64,000 nucleotides of DNA from an uncultured Kiritimatiellota bacterium (lineage in GTDB: Bacteria > Verrucomicrobiota > Kiritimatiellia > RFP12 > DVOR01), in NCBI GenBank assembly GCA_944389585.1, contig CALXMW010000009.1, forward strand, positions 1-64,000, in the 5' to 3' direction. Under the pieces are notes generated by a model. That model did not search any database. It was not told the DNA's origin and was given only the letters and a program-made list of their open reading frames with translations. The position numbers and the translations under genes were made by a program. Below, in pieces: positions 7,711-17,838 of this stretch (positions are counted from its first letter, which is position 1; the number at the start of each line of letters is the position of its first letter).

Positions 7711-10215
7711 TTACTTGACCTGGAAGGGTTCGAGGTGCCAGATGTCTTCGGCGTATTCGCGGATGGTGCGGTCGCTGGAGAACTTGCCGGCGGAGGCGAC
7801 GTTCATGAGGGAGGCTTTGTTCCAGGCGGTTTGGTTGCGGTAGAGGGCCTCGACGCGGTCTTGGGCTTTGACGTAGTCGGGGAGGTCTTTGAGGAGCATG
7901 TAGTAGTCGTTGTAGTCGAGGAGGTTTTGGAGGAGGGGCTCGAAGATGCCAGGGGCCATGAGGGAGAAGACGTTGCGTCGGATCATGTCGAGCGCGCGTT
8001 TGATCTCGGGGTTGCTCTCGTAGATGGCTTTGGCGTTGTAGGTGGGGCGGAGTTTGGCGACTTCCTCGGTTTTGAGGCCGAAGATGACGATGTTGTCGTC
8101 GCCGACTTCTTGGGCGATTTCGACGTTGGCGCCGTCGAGGGTGCCGAGGGTGATGGCGCCGTTGAGCATGAGTTTCATGTTGCCGGTGCCGGAGGCCTCG
8201 GTGCCGGCGAGGGAGATTTGCTCGGAGACGTCGGCGGCGGGGATGATTTTCTCGGCGAGGGAGACGCGGTAGTCGGGGAGGAAGGCGACGGCGATGCGGC
8301 CGCGGACGAGGGGGTGGGAGTTGACGACGCTGGCGACGCCGTGGATGAGGCGGATGATGAGCTTGGCGACCCAGTAGCCGGGGGCGGCTTTGGCGCCGAA
8401 GACGAAGACGCGGGGGTAGACGTCGAGGTCGGGCTTTTCGATCAGCCTGTTGAAGAGGATGATGATGTAGAGGACGAGGAGGAGTTGGCGCTTGTACTCG
8501 TGGAGGCGCTTGACCTGGACGTCGAAGATGGCGTCTGGGGAGACCTGGATGCCGAGGGTGTTGAAGATGGTGTTGGCGAGGATCTCTTTGTTGGCGCGTT
8601 TGATTTCGGCGAAGCGTTTGAGGAAGGCTTTGTCGTTGGCCTTGGCTTTGAGTTTGGAGAGTTGGGCGAGGTCGGTGACCCAGCCGTCGCCGATGGCCTC
8701 GGTGATGAGGGCGGCGAGGCGGGGGTTGGCCTTGAGGAGCCAGCGGCGCTGGGTGATGCCGTTGGTTTTGTTGGAGAAGTGGGTGGGCATGATCTCGTAG
8801 AAATCCTTGAAGATGGTCTTCTTGAGGATTTCGGTGTGGAGGGCGGCGACGCCGTTGACGGCGCTGGTGCCCACGAGGCAGAGGTTGGCCATGCGCACGA
8901 ACTTGTCGCCGCTTTCGTCGATGAGGCTCATGCGGGCGAGGCGGGCGACGTCGCCGGGGAAGAGGGTGGCGACTTGCTGGAGGAAGCGGGCGTTGATTTC
9001 GTAGATGATCTGCATGTGGCGCGGGAGGACGCGCTCCATGAGGGGGACGGGCCACTTTTCGAGGGCTTCGGGGAGGACGGTGTGGTTGGTGTAGCCGGTG
9101 CAGGCGCGGACGTAGGTCCAGGCGTCGTCCCAGGTGAGGCCCTCGACGTCGACGAGAATGCGCATGAGCTCGGGGATGACGAGGGTGGGATGGGTGTCGT
9201 TGAGCTGGATGAAGACGTATTTGGGGAGGTGGCGCCATTCGTGGCCTTCCTCGCGGAAGCGGCGGAGGATGTCGTGGACGCTGGCGGCGACGAAGAGGTA
9301 TTGCTGGCGGAGGCGGAGCTCTTTGCCGGCGGTGGTGGAGTCGTTGGGGTAGAGGACTTTGGTGAGGTTCTCGGCGAGGACTTTGCTTTCGACGGCCTCG
9401 ACGTAGTCGCCGCGGTTGAACTCGTCCAGGGAGAATTCGTTGGTGGCCTTGGCGCTCCAGAGGCGGAGGGTGGAGACGGTTTTGCCTTTGTAGCCGACGA
9501 TGGGCAGGTCGTAGGGGACGGCCTGGACTTGCTGGGCGGGGACCCAGACCCATTCGTCGCGGCCGGTGCGCCCGGTGTAGTGCTCGACGTGGCCGCCGAA
9601 GCCGACGAGGCAGGCGTATTCGGGGCGCTGGATTTCCCAGGGATAGCCGTATTTGAGCCAGTTGTCGGGCTCTTCGCGTTGCTCGCCGCTGACGATGCGC
9701 TGGCGGAAGATGCCGTAGTCGTAGCGCAGGCCGTAGCCGGTGGCGGGGAGGTCGAGCGTGGCGAGCGAGTCCATGAAGCAGGCGGCGAGGCGGCCGAGGC
9801 CGCCGTTGCCGAGGCCGGCGTCCATCTCGTAGTCGCGCAGGCGGTTCCAGTCCAGGCCGAGGGAGTCCATGGCCTCGCGGCATTGCTGCTCAAGGCCGAG
9901 GTTGATGACGTTGTTGCCGAGGAGGCGGCCGATGAGGAACTCGAGGGAGAGGTAGTAGACGCGGCGAACTTTGGCGGCGCGGTAGGCGTCCTGCGTGGCC
10001 ATCCAGCGGTCGACGATGCGGTCGCGCACGGCGTAGGCGAGGGCCTTGTAGCAGTCGCGCTCGGTGGCGCGGTCGCCGCTCTTTGCCAGGGAGAAGCGCA
10101 TGTTCCAGAGGAAGTCTTGGGCGAGGCCTTCGGCGGTGAACTCAGCGGAGGGGTGGTTGCCGGGGAGGCGGACCTTCTCGGCGGCTTTGTCCTTGTTCTT
10201 GGTGGACGTGCTCAT
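7711..10215 (-). CDS. glgP: Glycogen/starch phosphorylase (GT35)
   Basis: Phosphorolytic release of glucose-1-phosphate from glycogen or maltodextrin, PLP-dependent, 834 aa as in typical bacterial glycogen phosphorylases. Visible signatures include YYLSLEFLIGR near residue 86, DAGLGNGGLGRLAAC, LNDTHP, and the PLP lysine K681 in EASGTGNMK. The start at 10215 is set by a strong AAGGAG 6-7 bases upstream; the open frame runs much further upstream but there lies antisense to rpoD or in its spacer. It is the last gene of a minus-strand group rpoD-RRM-glgP and ends at the shared bidirectional terminator. Confidence 0.97.
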   Translation of the reverse strand: MSTSTKNKDKAAEKVRLPGNHPSAEFTAEGLAQDFLWNMRFSLAKSGDRATERDCYKALAYAVRDRIVDRWMATQDAYRAAKVRRVYYLSLEFLIGRLLGNNVINLGLEQQCREAMDSLGLDWNRLRDYEMDAGLGNGGLGRLAACFMDSLATLDLPATGYGLRYDYGIFRQRIVSGEQREEPDNWLKYGYPWEIQRPEYACLVGFGGHVEHYTGRTGRDEWVWVPAQQVQAVPYDLPIVGYKGKTVSTLRLWSAKATNEFSLDEFNRGDYVEAVESKVLAENLTKVLYPNDSTTAGKELRLRQQYLFVAASVHDILRRFREEGHEWRHLPKYVFIQLNDTHPTLVIPELMRILVDVEGLTWDDAWTYVRACTGYTNHTVLPEALEKWPVPLMERVLPRHMQIIYEINARFLQQVATLFPGDVARLARMSLIDESGDKFVRMANLCLVGTSAVNGVAALHTEILKKTIFKDFYEIMPTHFSNKTNGITQRRWLLKANPRLAALITEAIGDGWVTDLAQLSKLKAKANDKAFLKRFAEIKRANKEILANTIFNTLGIQVSPDAIFDVQVKRLHEYKRQLLLVLYIIILFNRLIEKPDLDVYPRVFVFGAKAAPGYWVAKLIIRLIHGVASVVNSHPLVRGRIAVAFLPDYRVSLAEKIIPAADVSEQISLAGTEASGTGNMKLMLNGAITLGTLDGANVEIAQEVGDDNIVIFGLKTEEVAKLRPTYNAKAIYESNPEIKRALDMIRRNVFSLMAPGIFEPLLQNLLDYNDYYMLLKDLPDYVKAQDRVEALYRNQTAWNKASLMNVASAGKFSSDRTIREYAEDIWHLEPFQVK

Positions 10216-10238
10216 GGGGGGTCTCCTTGGGGATGAAA

Positions 10239-10565
10239 TCAGTGTTTGGCTTTGCCGTTGCGGGCTTCGTTGACGCGGAGGCGGCGGCCCATGACGGATT
10301 TGTCGTGGAGGGCCTTGATGGCCTTCTCGGCCTCGGCGCGGTAGGCCATCTCGACGAAGCCGAAGCCTTTGCTCTTGTGGTTGAAGCGGTTGGTGATGAC
10401 GCGGGCGCGGCGGACGGTGCCGTATTTGGCGAAGGTTTTTTCCAGCTGCTCGTCGTTCATGTCGTAGCTGAGGTTGCCCACGTAGATCTCGATGCGCTCT
10501 TGGGGGCCGGCGGGGGTCTTCTTGCCCAGGCCGACGAGGGAGAGGAGGGTGTTGATCAGGCTCAT
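10239..10565 (-). CDS. RRM-domain RNA-binding protein
   Basis: 108 aa with one RNA recognition motif. RNP2 is IYVGNL near residue 27 and RNP1 is KGFGFVEM near residue 65. A hydrophobic N-terminal segment of about 20 residues precedes the domain, and a basic tail follows. Bacterial single-RRM proteins of this type are common in cyanobacteria and in the PVC group and bind RNA, sometimes in cold response; the target here is unknown. It lies between rpoD and glgP with short spacers, probably co-transcribed. Confidence 0.93.
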   Translation of the reverse strand: MSLINTLLSLVGLGKKTPAGPQERIEIYVGNLSYDMNDEQLEKTFAKYGTVRRARVITNRFNHKSKGFGFVEMAYRAEAEKAIKALHDKSVMGRRLRVNEARNGKAKH

Positions 10566-10604
10566 GATGGGTGGTGTGTCTTTCTGTTGGGTGCGGCCGG
10601 GCCC

Positions 10605-12908
<2,304 letters not shown>

Positions 12909-12976
12909 GGCTGGGTGAGGCTCCTTGGACTGTCTCGCGGATGCCGCCACGCATTGCGTGGTTCAAGTTGCGTATA

Positions 12977-12985
12977 ATTTTATCA
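12977..12985 (-). promoter_or_regulatory. rpoD promoter, extended -10
   Basis: On the minus strand TGATAAAAT gives TAAAAT with a TG two positions upstream. The -35 is weak. The surrounding 60 bases are unusually AT-rich for this window. Confidence 0.55.
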
Positions 12986-13042
12986 AAAGTTTTGCGAAAG
13001 ATAACCCTTTTTTCGCCTAACGGAAAAATAATTTTCGCGGCG

Positions 13043-13063
13043 CGCCCGCCCTCTCAGCGGGCG
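13043..13063 (-). terminator. Possible weak terminator hairpin
   Basis: CGCCCGC and GCGGGCG pair around a 7-base loop that contains the stop codon of the 13054-13491 gene. An AT-rich stretch follows only after several bases, so termination would be weak. Confidence 0.35.
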
Positions 13064-13491
13064 TCGTCCTCAAGGAAGTGCTTGGCCTTGGCCAATCGCG
13101 CGTAGAGCGCGTCGAGCGTCTCGGTGGAGAGGGCCTCCGCCGGCACGCGGGCCGTCACCGCGGGGGTGTGCTCGTCGGTGGCCAGGCCCAGCTCCGTCAC
13201 CGCCACGCCTGGGGGGAGGGCCGCCGCCGCGCCAAGCAGGGCATGCGCGTCCTCCGCCGTCGCGACCGGCGGCAAGGCCAGGGGCAGGGTCAGCGCCGCC
13301 GTCGCGCGCTCGCACGGGGCCTCCGGCGCATAGGCCAGCTCCAGGCACCCGGCGCCCAGCGCGTCACGCTCGAAAACCCACATCCCGCCGTCGGCGCCCA
13401 GATACAGCTCGTCGGCGCGGAGGCACCGTGCTAGCCACGCCCGTGCGGCCTCGTGGGCCTGGCGCAGGCTTTCATGGAGGGTTTCGCTCAT
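13054..13491 (-). CDS. Hypothetical protein
   Basis: 145 aa, soluble, Ala-rich, no signal peptide or membrane segment. No family recognised. The N-terminus is helical (SLRQAHEAARAWLARCLRADELYLG), followed by alternating hydrophobic strands. The start at 13491 overlaps the GHL10 stop as ATGA, so it is translated with that gene. The open frame continues upstream inside GHL10, but only the ATG at 13491 fits the overlap pattern seen elsewhere in this genome. Confidence 0.75.
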   Translation of the reverse strand: MSETLHESLRQAHEAARAWLARCLRADELYLGADGGMWVFERDALGAGCLELAYAPEAPCERATAALTLPLALPPVATAEDAHALLGAAAALPPGVAVTELGLATDEHTPAVTARVPAEALSTETLDALYARLAKAKHFLEDDAR

Positions 13492-15398
13492 GGCTCGCTC
13501 CTTGCTTTGACGACGGGCAGGATGGCCGTGCGCAACGTCTCGTCCAGGTCGAACAGCGCGAAGCCCCGGCACCCGGCGCGGCGCGCGGCGTCGATTTGGC
13601 GCAAGGCCTCGAAGGGCGTCAGGCGGCTCTCCGCCGCCGTCACCCCCACGCCGCTGACGATCCGCGCCGCCAGCCTCGGGTCTGCCGTCTGCGTGCCCAG
13701 CCAATCGGCCAGCTTCGCGGGGTCTTCGGTGTAATTCATCGGCACGGCCACGTCGATGAGGCCCATGCGCAGCCACGAGAGCCAATCCTGCCCCACGCTG
13801 TCCACGCACGCGGGATACTTGCCGTAGACCGCCGCGCTCAACTGCACGCCGGGCTTGTTCGCCCGCAACCACGTGCGCACGGCCTGTACCGCGTCGGCCA
13901 CCTGCGCGGCGCGCCAGCGCAGGAAGTCCTGCCGCCGCGCCCCGTTCGGCTGGGAGACGCACCCGGGCCACCCCGGCGCCGGGCCGCGCGCCGCCTCGAA
14001 ACGCGCCCGCGTCCGCGGCCCCAGGCTCTGCGGCAGGCCGGGGAAACGGATGAAGTCCAGGTGGATGCCGTCCACCCGATAGCGCGTGGCGATCTCCCGC
14101 ACCGCCGCCACCAACTGCGCCCGCACCGCGGGGTGCGAGGGGTCAAGCCAATTCAACTCCTTGCCGGAAGGCTCCTGCAGCGTCCACCCACGCTCCCGAA
14201 AGCCCGCCACCGTCGCCGACGAGGCCGCCCGCTCGCACGAGAAGGCCAAAATCCAGGCATGGACGCGCAGCCCATTGCGCCGGCACGCCGCCACAGCCTC
14301 GGCCAGGCAATCGGCCGAGCCCTTCCGCGCCAGCACCTGCGAAGGATAAAGCGCGAAAGCCGCCCCCGCCACGTTCACGTAGACGTCCGTGATGCCCGCC
14401 GCCGCCAACGTCCGCGCCGTCCGCTCCCAATCCCCCGGCCACAGCCCCATCCCCGAATGATCCCACACCCCGCGCGTCTCGCCCCGCCGCGCCGTGAAGG
14501 TCTGCGCGTAAACCCGCGCCACCAGATCGCGCAAATCCAGGGCCGCCTGGTACGCCCCCACCCCACCCGTCCCCAACGCCGCCTCCGCGGCCGCGCGCTG
14601 GGCCTCGAGCAACGCCGCCGCGCGCTCCAACCGCTCCCGTTGCTCGCTCCCGCGCGGGAAGCGGCGGATGCGCTCGCGCAATGACCCGTCGCGCAACGGC
14701 GCCGAGGCCTCCGCCAAAATACGCCGGCCCGCCGCCGCCCACACCCCCGGCGAACGCTCCGCCGCGATGGCCAGGAGCAGGCGCCGCTTCCCTTCCTCGT
14801 CGCCGTCGCCCGTCAGCACGTGCGTCATCCAATAATGGCCGCCCGCCGTGCGCCACCACGCCACCCCCGCGCGGCGCCCCCGCGCATCCACCCACCACGC
14901 CATCGGCGCCGCGCCGGAACCTTTCGCCGGGCGCACCTCAAAGCGGTTCTCACTCGTCTGCGCGATCTCCGCCGGCGCGCCCTTGGGGCGGTTCGCCAAG
15001 AAGGCCATCGACCGCCGCGGGCCGTCCTTCTTGTATCCCACCGGCTCCAAGCCGAAAAGCCGCGCCAACCCCGCCGAGCCCGAATAGCACACCACGAAGC
15101 GCGTCCCCGCCGCCATCCCCCGGCGCACCTGCGCCAGGAAGGCCGCATTGGGCGTGTAACAATCCACCAGCACCGCCACCCCGTGCCCATCCCCCCCGCG
15201 GAAGGCCGAATCCGCCACCAAATCCGCCTCCACCCCCGCCTCGGCGTACCACCGGCGCACGTGGCCGGCCAAGGCCCGCGCGAAGCCCCGCTCTCCCTCC
15301 GCCACCGCGTCCACCGCGTAAACCACCGCGACATCCGCCCCCCGCAGGCAAAACGCCGGCAGGCACAGCAAAAGAAGAAACAGGGCAAGCGCCCGCAA
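13488..15398 (-). CDS. Secreted GHL10-family glycoside hydrolase-like protein
   Basis: 636 aa with an N-terminal signal peptide (about residues 1-20). The C-terminal half is a TIM-barrel of the GHL10 (DUF187) type: TDVYVNVAG near residue 340, ELNWLDPSHPAVRAQLV, YRVDGIHLDFIRFPG near residue 440 and VAVPMNYTED near 555. Known members act on peptidoglycan or other polysaccharides; the substrate here is unknown. The N-terminal half is an unassigned alpha/beta domain. The start codon is TTG at 15398, five bases after the infA stop; it is chosen because the signal peptide begins there. Confidence 0.85.
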   Translation of the reverse strand: MRALALFLLLLCLPAFCLRGADVAVVYAVDAVAEGERGFARALAGHVRRWYAEAGVEADLVADSAFRGGDGHGVAVLVDCYTPNAAFLAQVRRGMAAGTRFVVCYSGSAGLARLFGLEPVGYKKDGPRRSMAFLANRPKGAPAEIAQTSENRFEVRPAKGSGAAPMAWWVDARGRRAGVAWWRTAGGHYWMTHVLTGDGDEEGKRRLLLAIAAERSPGVWAAAGRRILAEASAPLRDGSLRERIRRFPRGSEQRERLERAAALLEAQRAAAEAALGTGGVGAYQAALDLRDLVARVYAQTFTARRGETRGVWDHSGMGLWPGDWERTARTLAAAGITDVYVNVAGAAFALYPSQVLARKGSADCLAEAVAACRRNGLRVHAWILAFSCERAASSATVAGFRERGWTLQEPSGKELNWLDPSHPAVRAQLVAAVREIATRYRVDGIHLDFIRFPGLPQSLGPRTRARFEAARGPAPGWPGCVSQPNGARRQDFLRWRAAQVADAVQAVRTWLRANKPGVQLSAAVYGKYPACVDSVGQDWLSWLRMGLIDVAVPMNYTEDPAKLADWLGTQTADPRLAARIVSGVGVTAAESRLTPFEALRQIDAARRAGCRGFALFDLDETLRTAILPVVKARSEP

Positions 15399-15402
15399 AG
15401 GC

Positions 15403-15624
15403 TTAAACCTTGTGGCGGTAGATGATGCGCCCCTTCGTCAGGTCATACGGCGAGATTTCCAGCGTCACCTTGTCCCCCGTCGCGATCTTGATGAAGAACT
15501 TGCGCATTTTCCCGGAGATATGCGCCAACACCTCGTGGCCGTTCTCCAGGCGCACCCGGTACATCGTCGCCGGAAGCACCTTCACCACCACGCCATTCAC
15601 CTCAATCGCGTCATCGCTCGCCAT
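15403..15624 (-). CDS. infA: Translation initiation factor IF-1
   Basis: 73 aa, the standard IF-1 length, a single OB fold (S1-like). Key segments are [32 protein letters not shown] and [21 protein letters not shown]. The ATG at 15624 follows AAAGGA; a start at 15645 would add seven residues without homology. First gene of the infA-GHL10-hypothetical operon, an unusual genomic setting for infA, which is more often near ribosomal protein genes. Confidence 0.97.
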   Translation of the reverse strand: MASDDAIEVNGVVVKVLPATMYRVRLENGHEVLAHISGKMRKFFIKIATGDKVTLEISPYDLTKGRIIYRHKV

Positions 15625-15657
15625 AAACAATCCTTTATGAACCAAAGATTGCCCTCC

Positions 15658-15666
15658 ATTCTACCA
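15658..15666 (-). promoter_or_regulatory. infA promoter, extended -10
   Basis: The minus strand reads TGGTAGAAT, the same TGGTANNNT form as other promoters here. It lies 33 bases before the infA start. Confidence 0.65.
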
Positions 15667-15697
15667 CACCCACCCCCGCAACGCAAACCACAGCAGA

Positions 15698-15732
15698 CCA
15701 AACGAAACGGGGCGCGGCACACGCCGCGCCCC
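15698..15732 (-). terminator. Intrinsic terminator of the beta-barrel gene
   Basis: On the minus strand GGGGCGCGGC and GCCGCGCCCC pair around GTGT, followed by GTTTCGTTTGG. It directly follows the stop codon of the 15751-16440 gene. Confidence 0.8.
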
Positions 15733-15750
15733 GCCAGAGGCCTTCCCGCC

Positions 15751-16440
15751 TCAGAACGTCCACTGCAGGCCAAGGCCGACCTCGCAGGAGGTCGCCTTCA
15801 CGTTGCAGATCTCCACCCCCTCGACCTCCAACTCCAGGTCGTTCCCGAAGCGGCCGTCCACGTAGGCGAAAAGCCCCAGGTTGTCCGTGAGCGCCCACGT
15901 GGCCTGCACGCCGATGATGCCGTGGACGAGCGTCTCGGACGTCTCCTGCGAGCCCCCGGCACTGAACCCGGCGTAAGAGGCCGTCAGCGTGCCGGTGCCT
16001 TCCGCGCGGCTCACGCCCAACCCCAGGCGCAGCCCCATGGCAAGCTCCTCGCAAATCTGCACCTCGGGGATCAGCATCACCCGGAAGTCATACGCCTTCA
16101 GCTCCATCTTCCCCGCCGCGGACACACCGCCGGCGGAAAGACCCAGCGTGGCGATCTCCTGCTCCGGGACATACGACGTGCCCACGCCCAGCCACACCGT
16201 GAGATCCTTGTCGGAGACCAGCTGGAACTGGGCATCCAACCCGGCGCCCCACAGCTCGCCGCGATCCGACCACTCAATCAGGTCGATCTTTGTCTCCGTG
16301 CCGAACCGCCCGAATCCGCCGGCGGAAAGGCGCACCCGCCCCTCCCAGTCGTTCGGCTCCCGCAACGTCGGCTCCGCGCGCGCGGCGCAAAGCGTGGCCG
16401 CGGCAAGCGCCGCACACACGGACAAGGTGGCTTTCTTCAT
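15751..16440 (-). CDS. Putative outer-membrane beta-barrel protein
   Basis: 229 aa with a signal peptide (residues 1-21, cleavage after ARA). The mature part is built of alternating beta strands with aromatic and Gly residues (for example RVRLSAGGFGRFG, LTVWLGVGTSYVP, GLGLQWTF), and it ends in Phe, as outer-membrane barrels recognised by BamA do. No specific family is recognised. The ATG at 16440 has an AAGGAG site; the longer frame upstream has none. It is a single-gene unit with its own terminator. Confidence 0.78.
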   Translation of the reverse strand: MKKATLSVCAALAAATLCAARAEPTLREPNDWEGRVRLSAGGFGRFGTETKIDLIEWSDRGELWGAGLDAQFQLVSDKDLTVWLGVGTSYVPEQEIATLGLSAGGVSAAGKMELKAYDFRVMLIPEVQICEELAMGLRLGLGVSRAEGTGTLTASYAGFSAGGSQETSETLVHGIIGVQATWALTDNLGLFAYVDGRFGNDLELEVEGVEICNVKATSCEVGLGLQWTF

Positions 16441-16640
16441 GACTGTGTCTCCTTCTTTCGGTTCCCGCCGGCGCACCGGCTTCGGATGGCGGGCCTGGCA
16501 AGACACAAAAAAGGCGTGCCTCGCCCGACCGGATTCCCACGGGAGGCTTAGCACGGCCTTGAAGGAGAACACGATACGGGGAAACACGCCCGGGATACCC
16601 CATTCCCACTCCGCTTGTCAAAGCCCCCTCCCACAAAACG

Positions 16641-16675
16641 AAAAAGCCCCCGGCCAAACGGCCGGGAGCCTTTTT
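16641..16675 (-). terminator. Intrinsic terminator of the PEP-CTERM gene
   Basis: The minus strand carries GGCTCCCGGCC and GGCCGGGGGC arms and a terminal T run, immediately after the stop of the 16692-17390 gene. A run also on the other strand may make it bidirectional. Confidence 0.88.
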
Positions 16676-16691
16676 GAAGGCCTCGAAGGCC

Positions 16692-17390
16692 TTATGCCAC
16701 GCGGCGGCGGAGCGCCACCCCCGCCACGCCCAGCGCCAGCAACGCCAGCGCCGTCGGCTCGGGGACGTTCTCCCAATCCGCCGTACCCGCTTCCGCGAGG
16801 GCGGCGATCTGCTTGGCGCTCAAGACCTCGTCATACCCGGCGACCTCGTTCAACGTGAAGAGGCTGTCACTGTAACCGCTCCAGTTGAAGAACTTAATCG
16901 TCACGTTGCCCGCGAGCTGATCCTCCTCGCGCGTCCAGACGATGGCGTTGTCGTTGAACTTCGTCCCGTTCAGGTAGACGTCCAACGTGACTTTGCCATC
17001 GACATAGGCGTAGGTGACCGCCACGTTGTACGTGGTGTTCGCCGAGAGCGATGCCGTCTTGTTGTCCAAGCTAGCCTCATCGAGGGAGAAGGTTCCGTCA
17101 TTGCCGTTGAGGCGCACGCCGATGTTCCCGGCGTCACCGCCACTGGCAGCGAAGCTCGAGAACTCAAAGAGGTGCGCGGTCGCGCCACTGGCTGCGCCGG
17201 ATTGGCCAAAGAGGTTCCCCGTCGTGAGCGTGGCCACCACGGTGCCGGTGACGGTCGAGCCGAAGGCGACGGTCTGGCTGGCGCCGGTACTGCCGCTGGC
17301 AGGAACGGTGCCCGTCCAGCTCGTGCTCAGGGCCTGGGCGGAGCCGAGGGCGAGGGCGGCGAAGGCCGCCGTGAGAAGGGTCTTTTTCAT
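16692..17390 (-). CDS. PEP-CTERM sorting domain protein with a ConA-like fold
   Basis: 232 aa. A signal peptide (residues 1-20) is followed by a beta-rich domain resembling a LamG/concanavalin-like lectin module (strands such as VTLDVYLNGTKFND). The C-terminus is VPEPTALALLALGVAGVALRRRVA: the PEP motif, a transmembrane helix and an Arg cluster, which is the recognition tail of the exosortase (EpsH/XrtA) system. The protein is therefore probably surface-exported and processed. The ATG at 17390 has an AAAGGAG site. It appears to have a long leader of about 320 bases. No exosortase gene is in the window. Confidence 0.88.
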   Translation of the reverse strand: MKKTLLTAAFAALALGSAQALSTSWTGTVPASGSTGASQTVAFGSTVTGTVVATLTTGNLFGQSGAASGATAHLFEFSSFAASGGDAGNIGVRLNGNDGTFSLDEASLDNKTASLSANTTYNVAVTYAYVDGKVTLDVYLNGTKFNDNAIVWTREEDQLAGNVTIKFFNWSGYSDSLFTLNEVAGYDEVLSAKQIAALAEAGTADWENVPEPTALALLALGVAGVALRRRVA

Positions 17391-17724
17391 GTGTGTGCGT
17401 TTCTCCTTTCCCGCCCAAGGGGTGGCCGAAGGAGGTCGAGGCGGGAAAGATGGGAGGCCCCTTCGGTGTCGCGCCATGGGCACGCGCCCGTGTACGCTGT
17501 CGCGCCATCCGCGCAGGGCCGAGAAAAGGCGCACCGCCTTCACCCGTATTCCCTTGCGGCCCTGAGAAGCCTCGTCCGAATACGTGTCAAAGGGATGCGC
17601 CACGAATGGCGCACCTTATTTGACGCGGCGCTCGGACTGTGAAGTTTCTCAGGTTTCAAGGGAGCAGCCTGTCGCGTAAAGCGCAACTGTTGCCGTGGCT
17701 CACCCACAGCGTGAGAATAAGATA
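17391..17724 (-). promoter_or_regulatory. Long leader and promoter of the PEP-CTERM gene
   Basis: The minus strand reads TGCTATCTT, an extended -10 with TATCTT at 17719-17724. This gives a leader of about 320 bases before the start at 17390. In the leader, 17596-17613 is a perfect 7-bp hairpin with a TTCG tetraloop on the minus strand (TGCGCCA-TTCG-TGGCGCA). No known riboswitch could be assigned. The frame is open through most of the leader, but the protein start is fixed by the signal peptide. Confidence 0.45.
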
Positions 17725-17773
17725 GCACAATTCCCCCACCCCGGCGCAAGCCTTTTTCGCGCGGGCGGGGGCC

Positions 17774-17804
17774 TTGGCGGCGGGGCGGGGAATTGTGGTA
17801 TACT
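17774..17804 (+). promoter_or_regulatory. alaS promoter
   Basis: TTGGCG at 17774-17779 and TATACT at 17799-17804, with TGG just before the -10. The 19-bp spacing is long, but the extended -10 compensates. The leader is about 28 bases. Confidence 0.7.
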
Positions 17805-17838
17805 AGCGCGCGATTTTGGTTTCCAATGGGAGCATGAA

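Noticed and set aside
17391-17603. Cobalamin-type riboswitch in the PEP-CTERM leader
   Set aside because: GGGAATACGGGTGAAGGC resembles one conserved segment, but the B12 box and the GCCACTGT-like core are missing.
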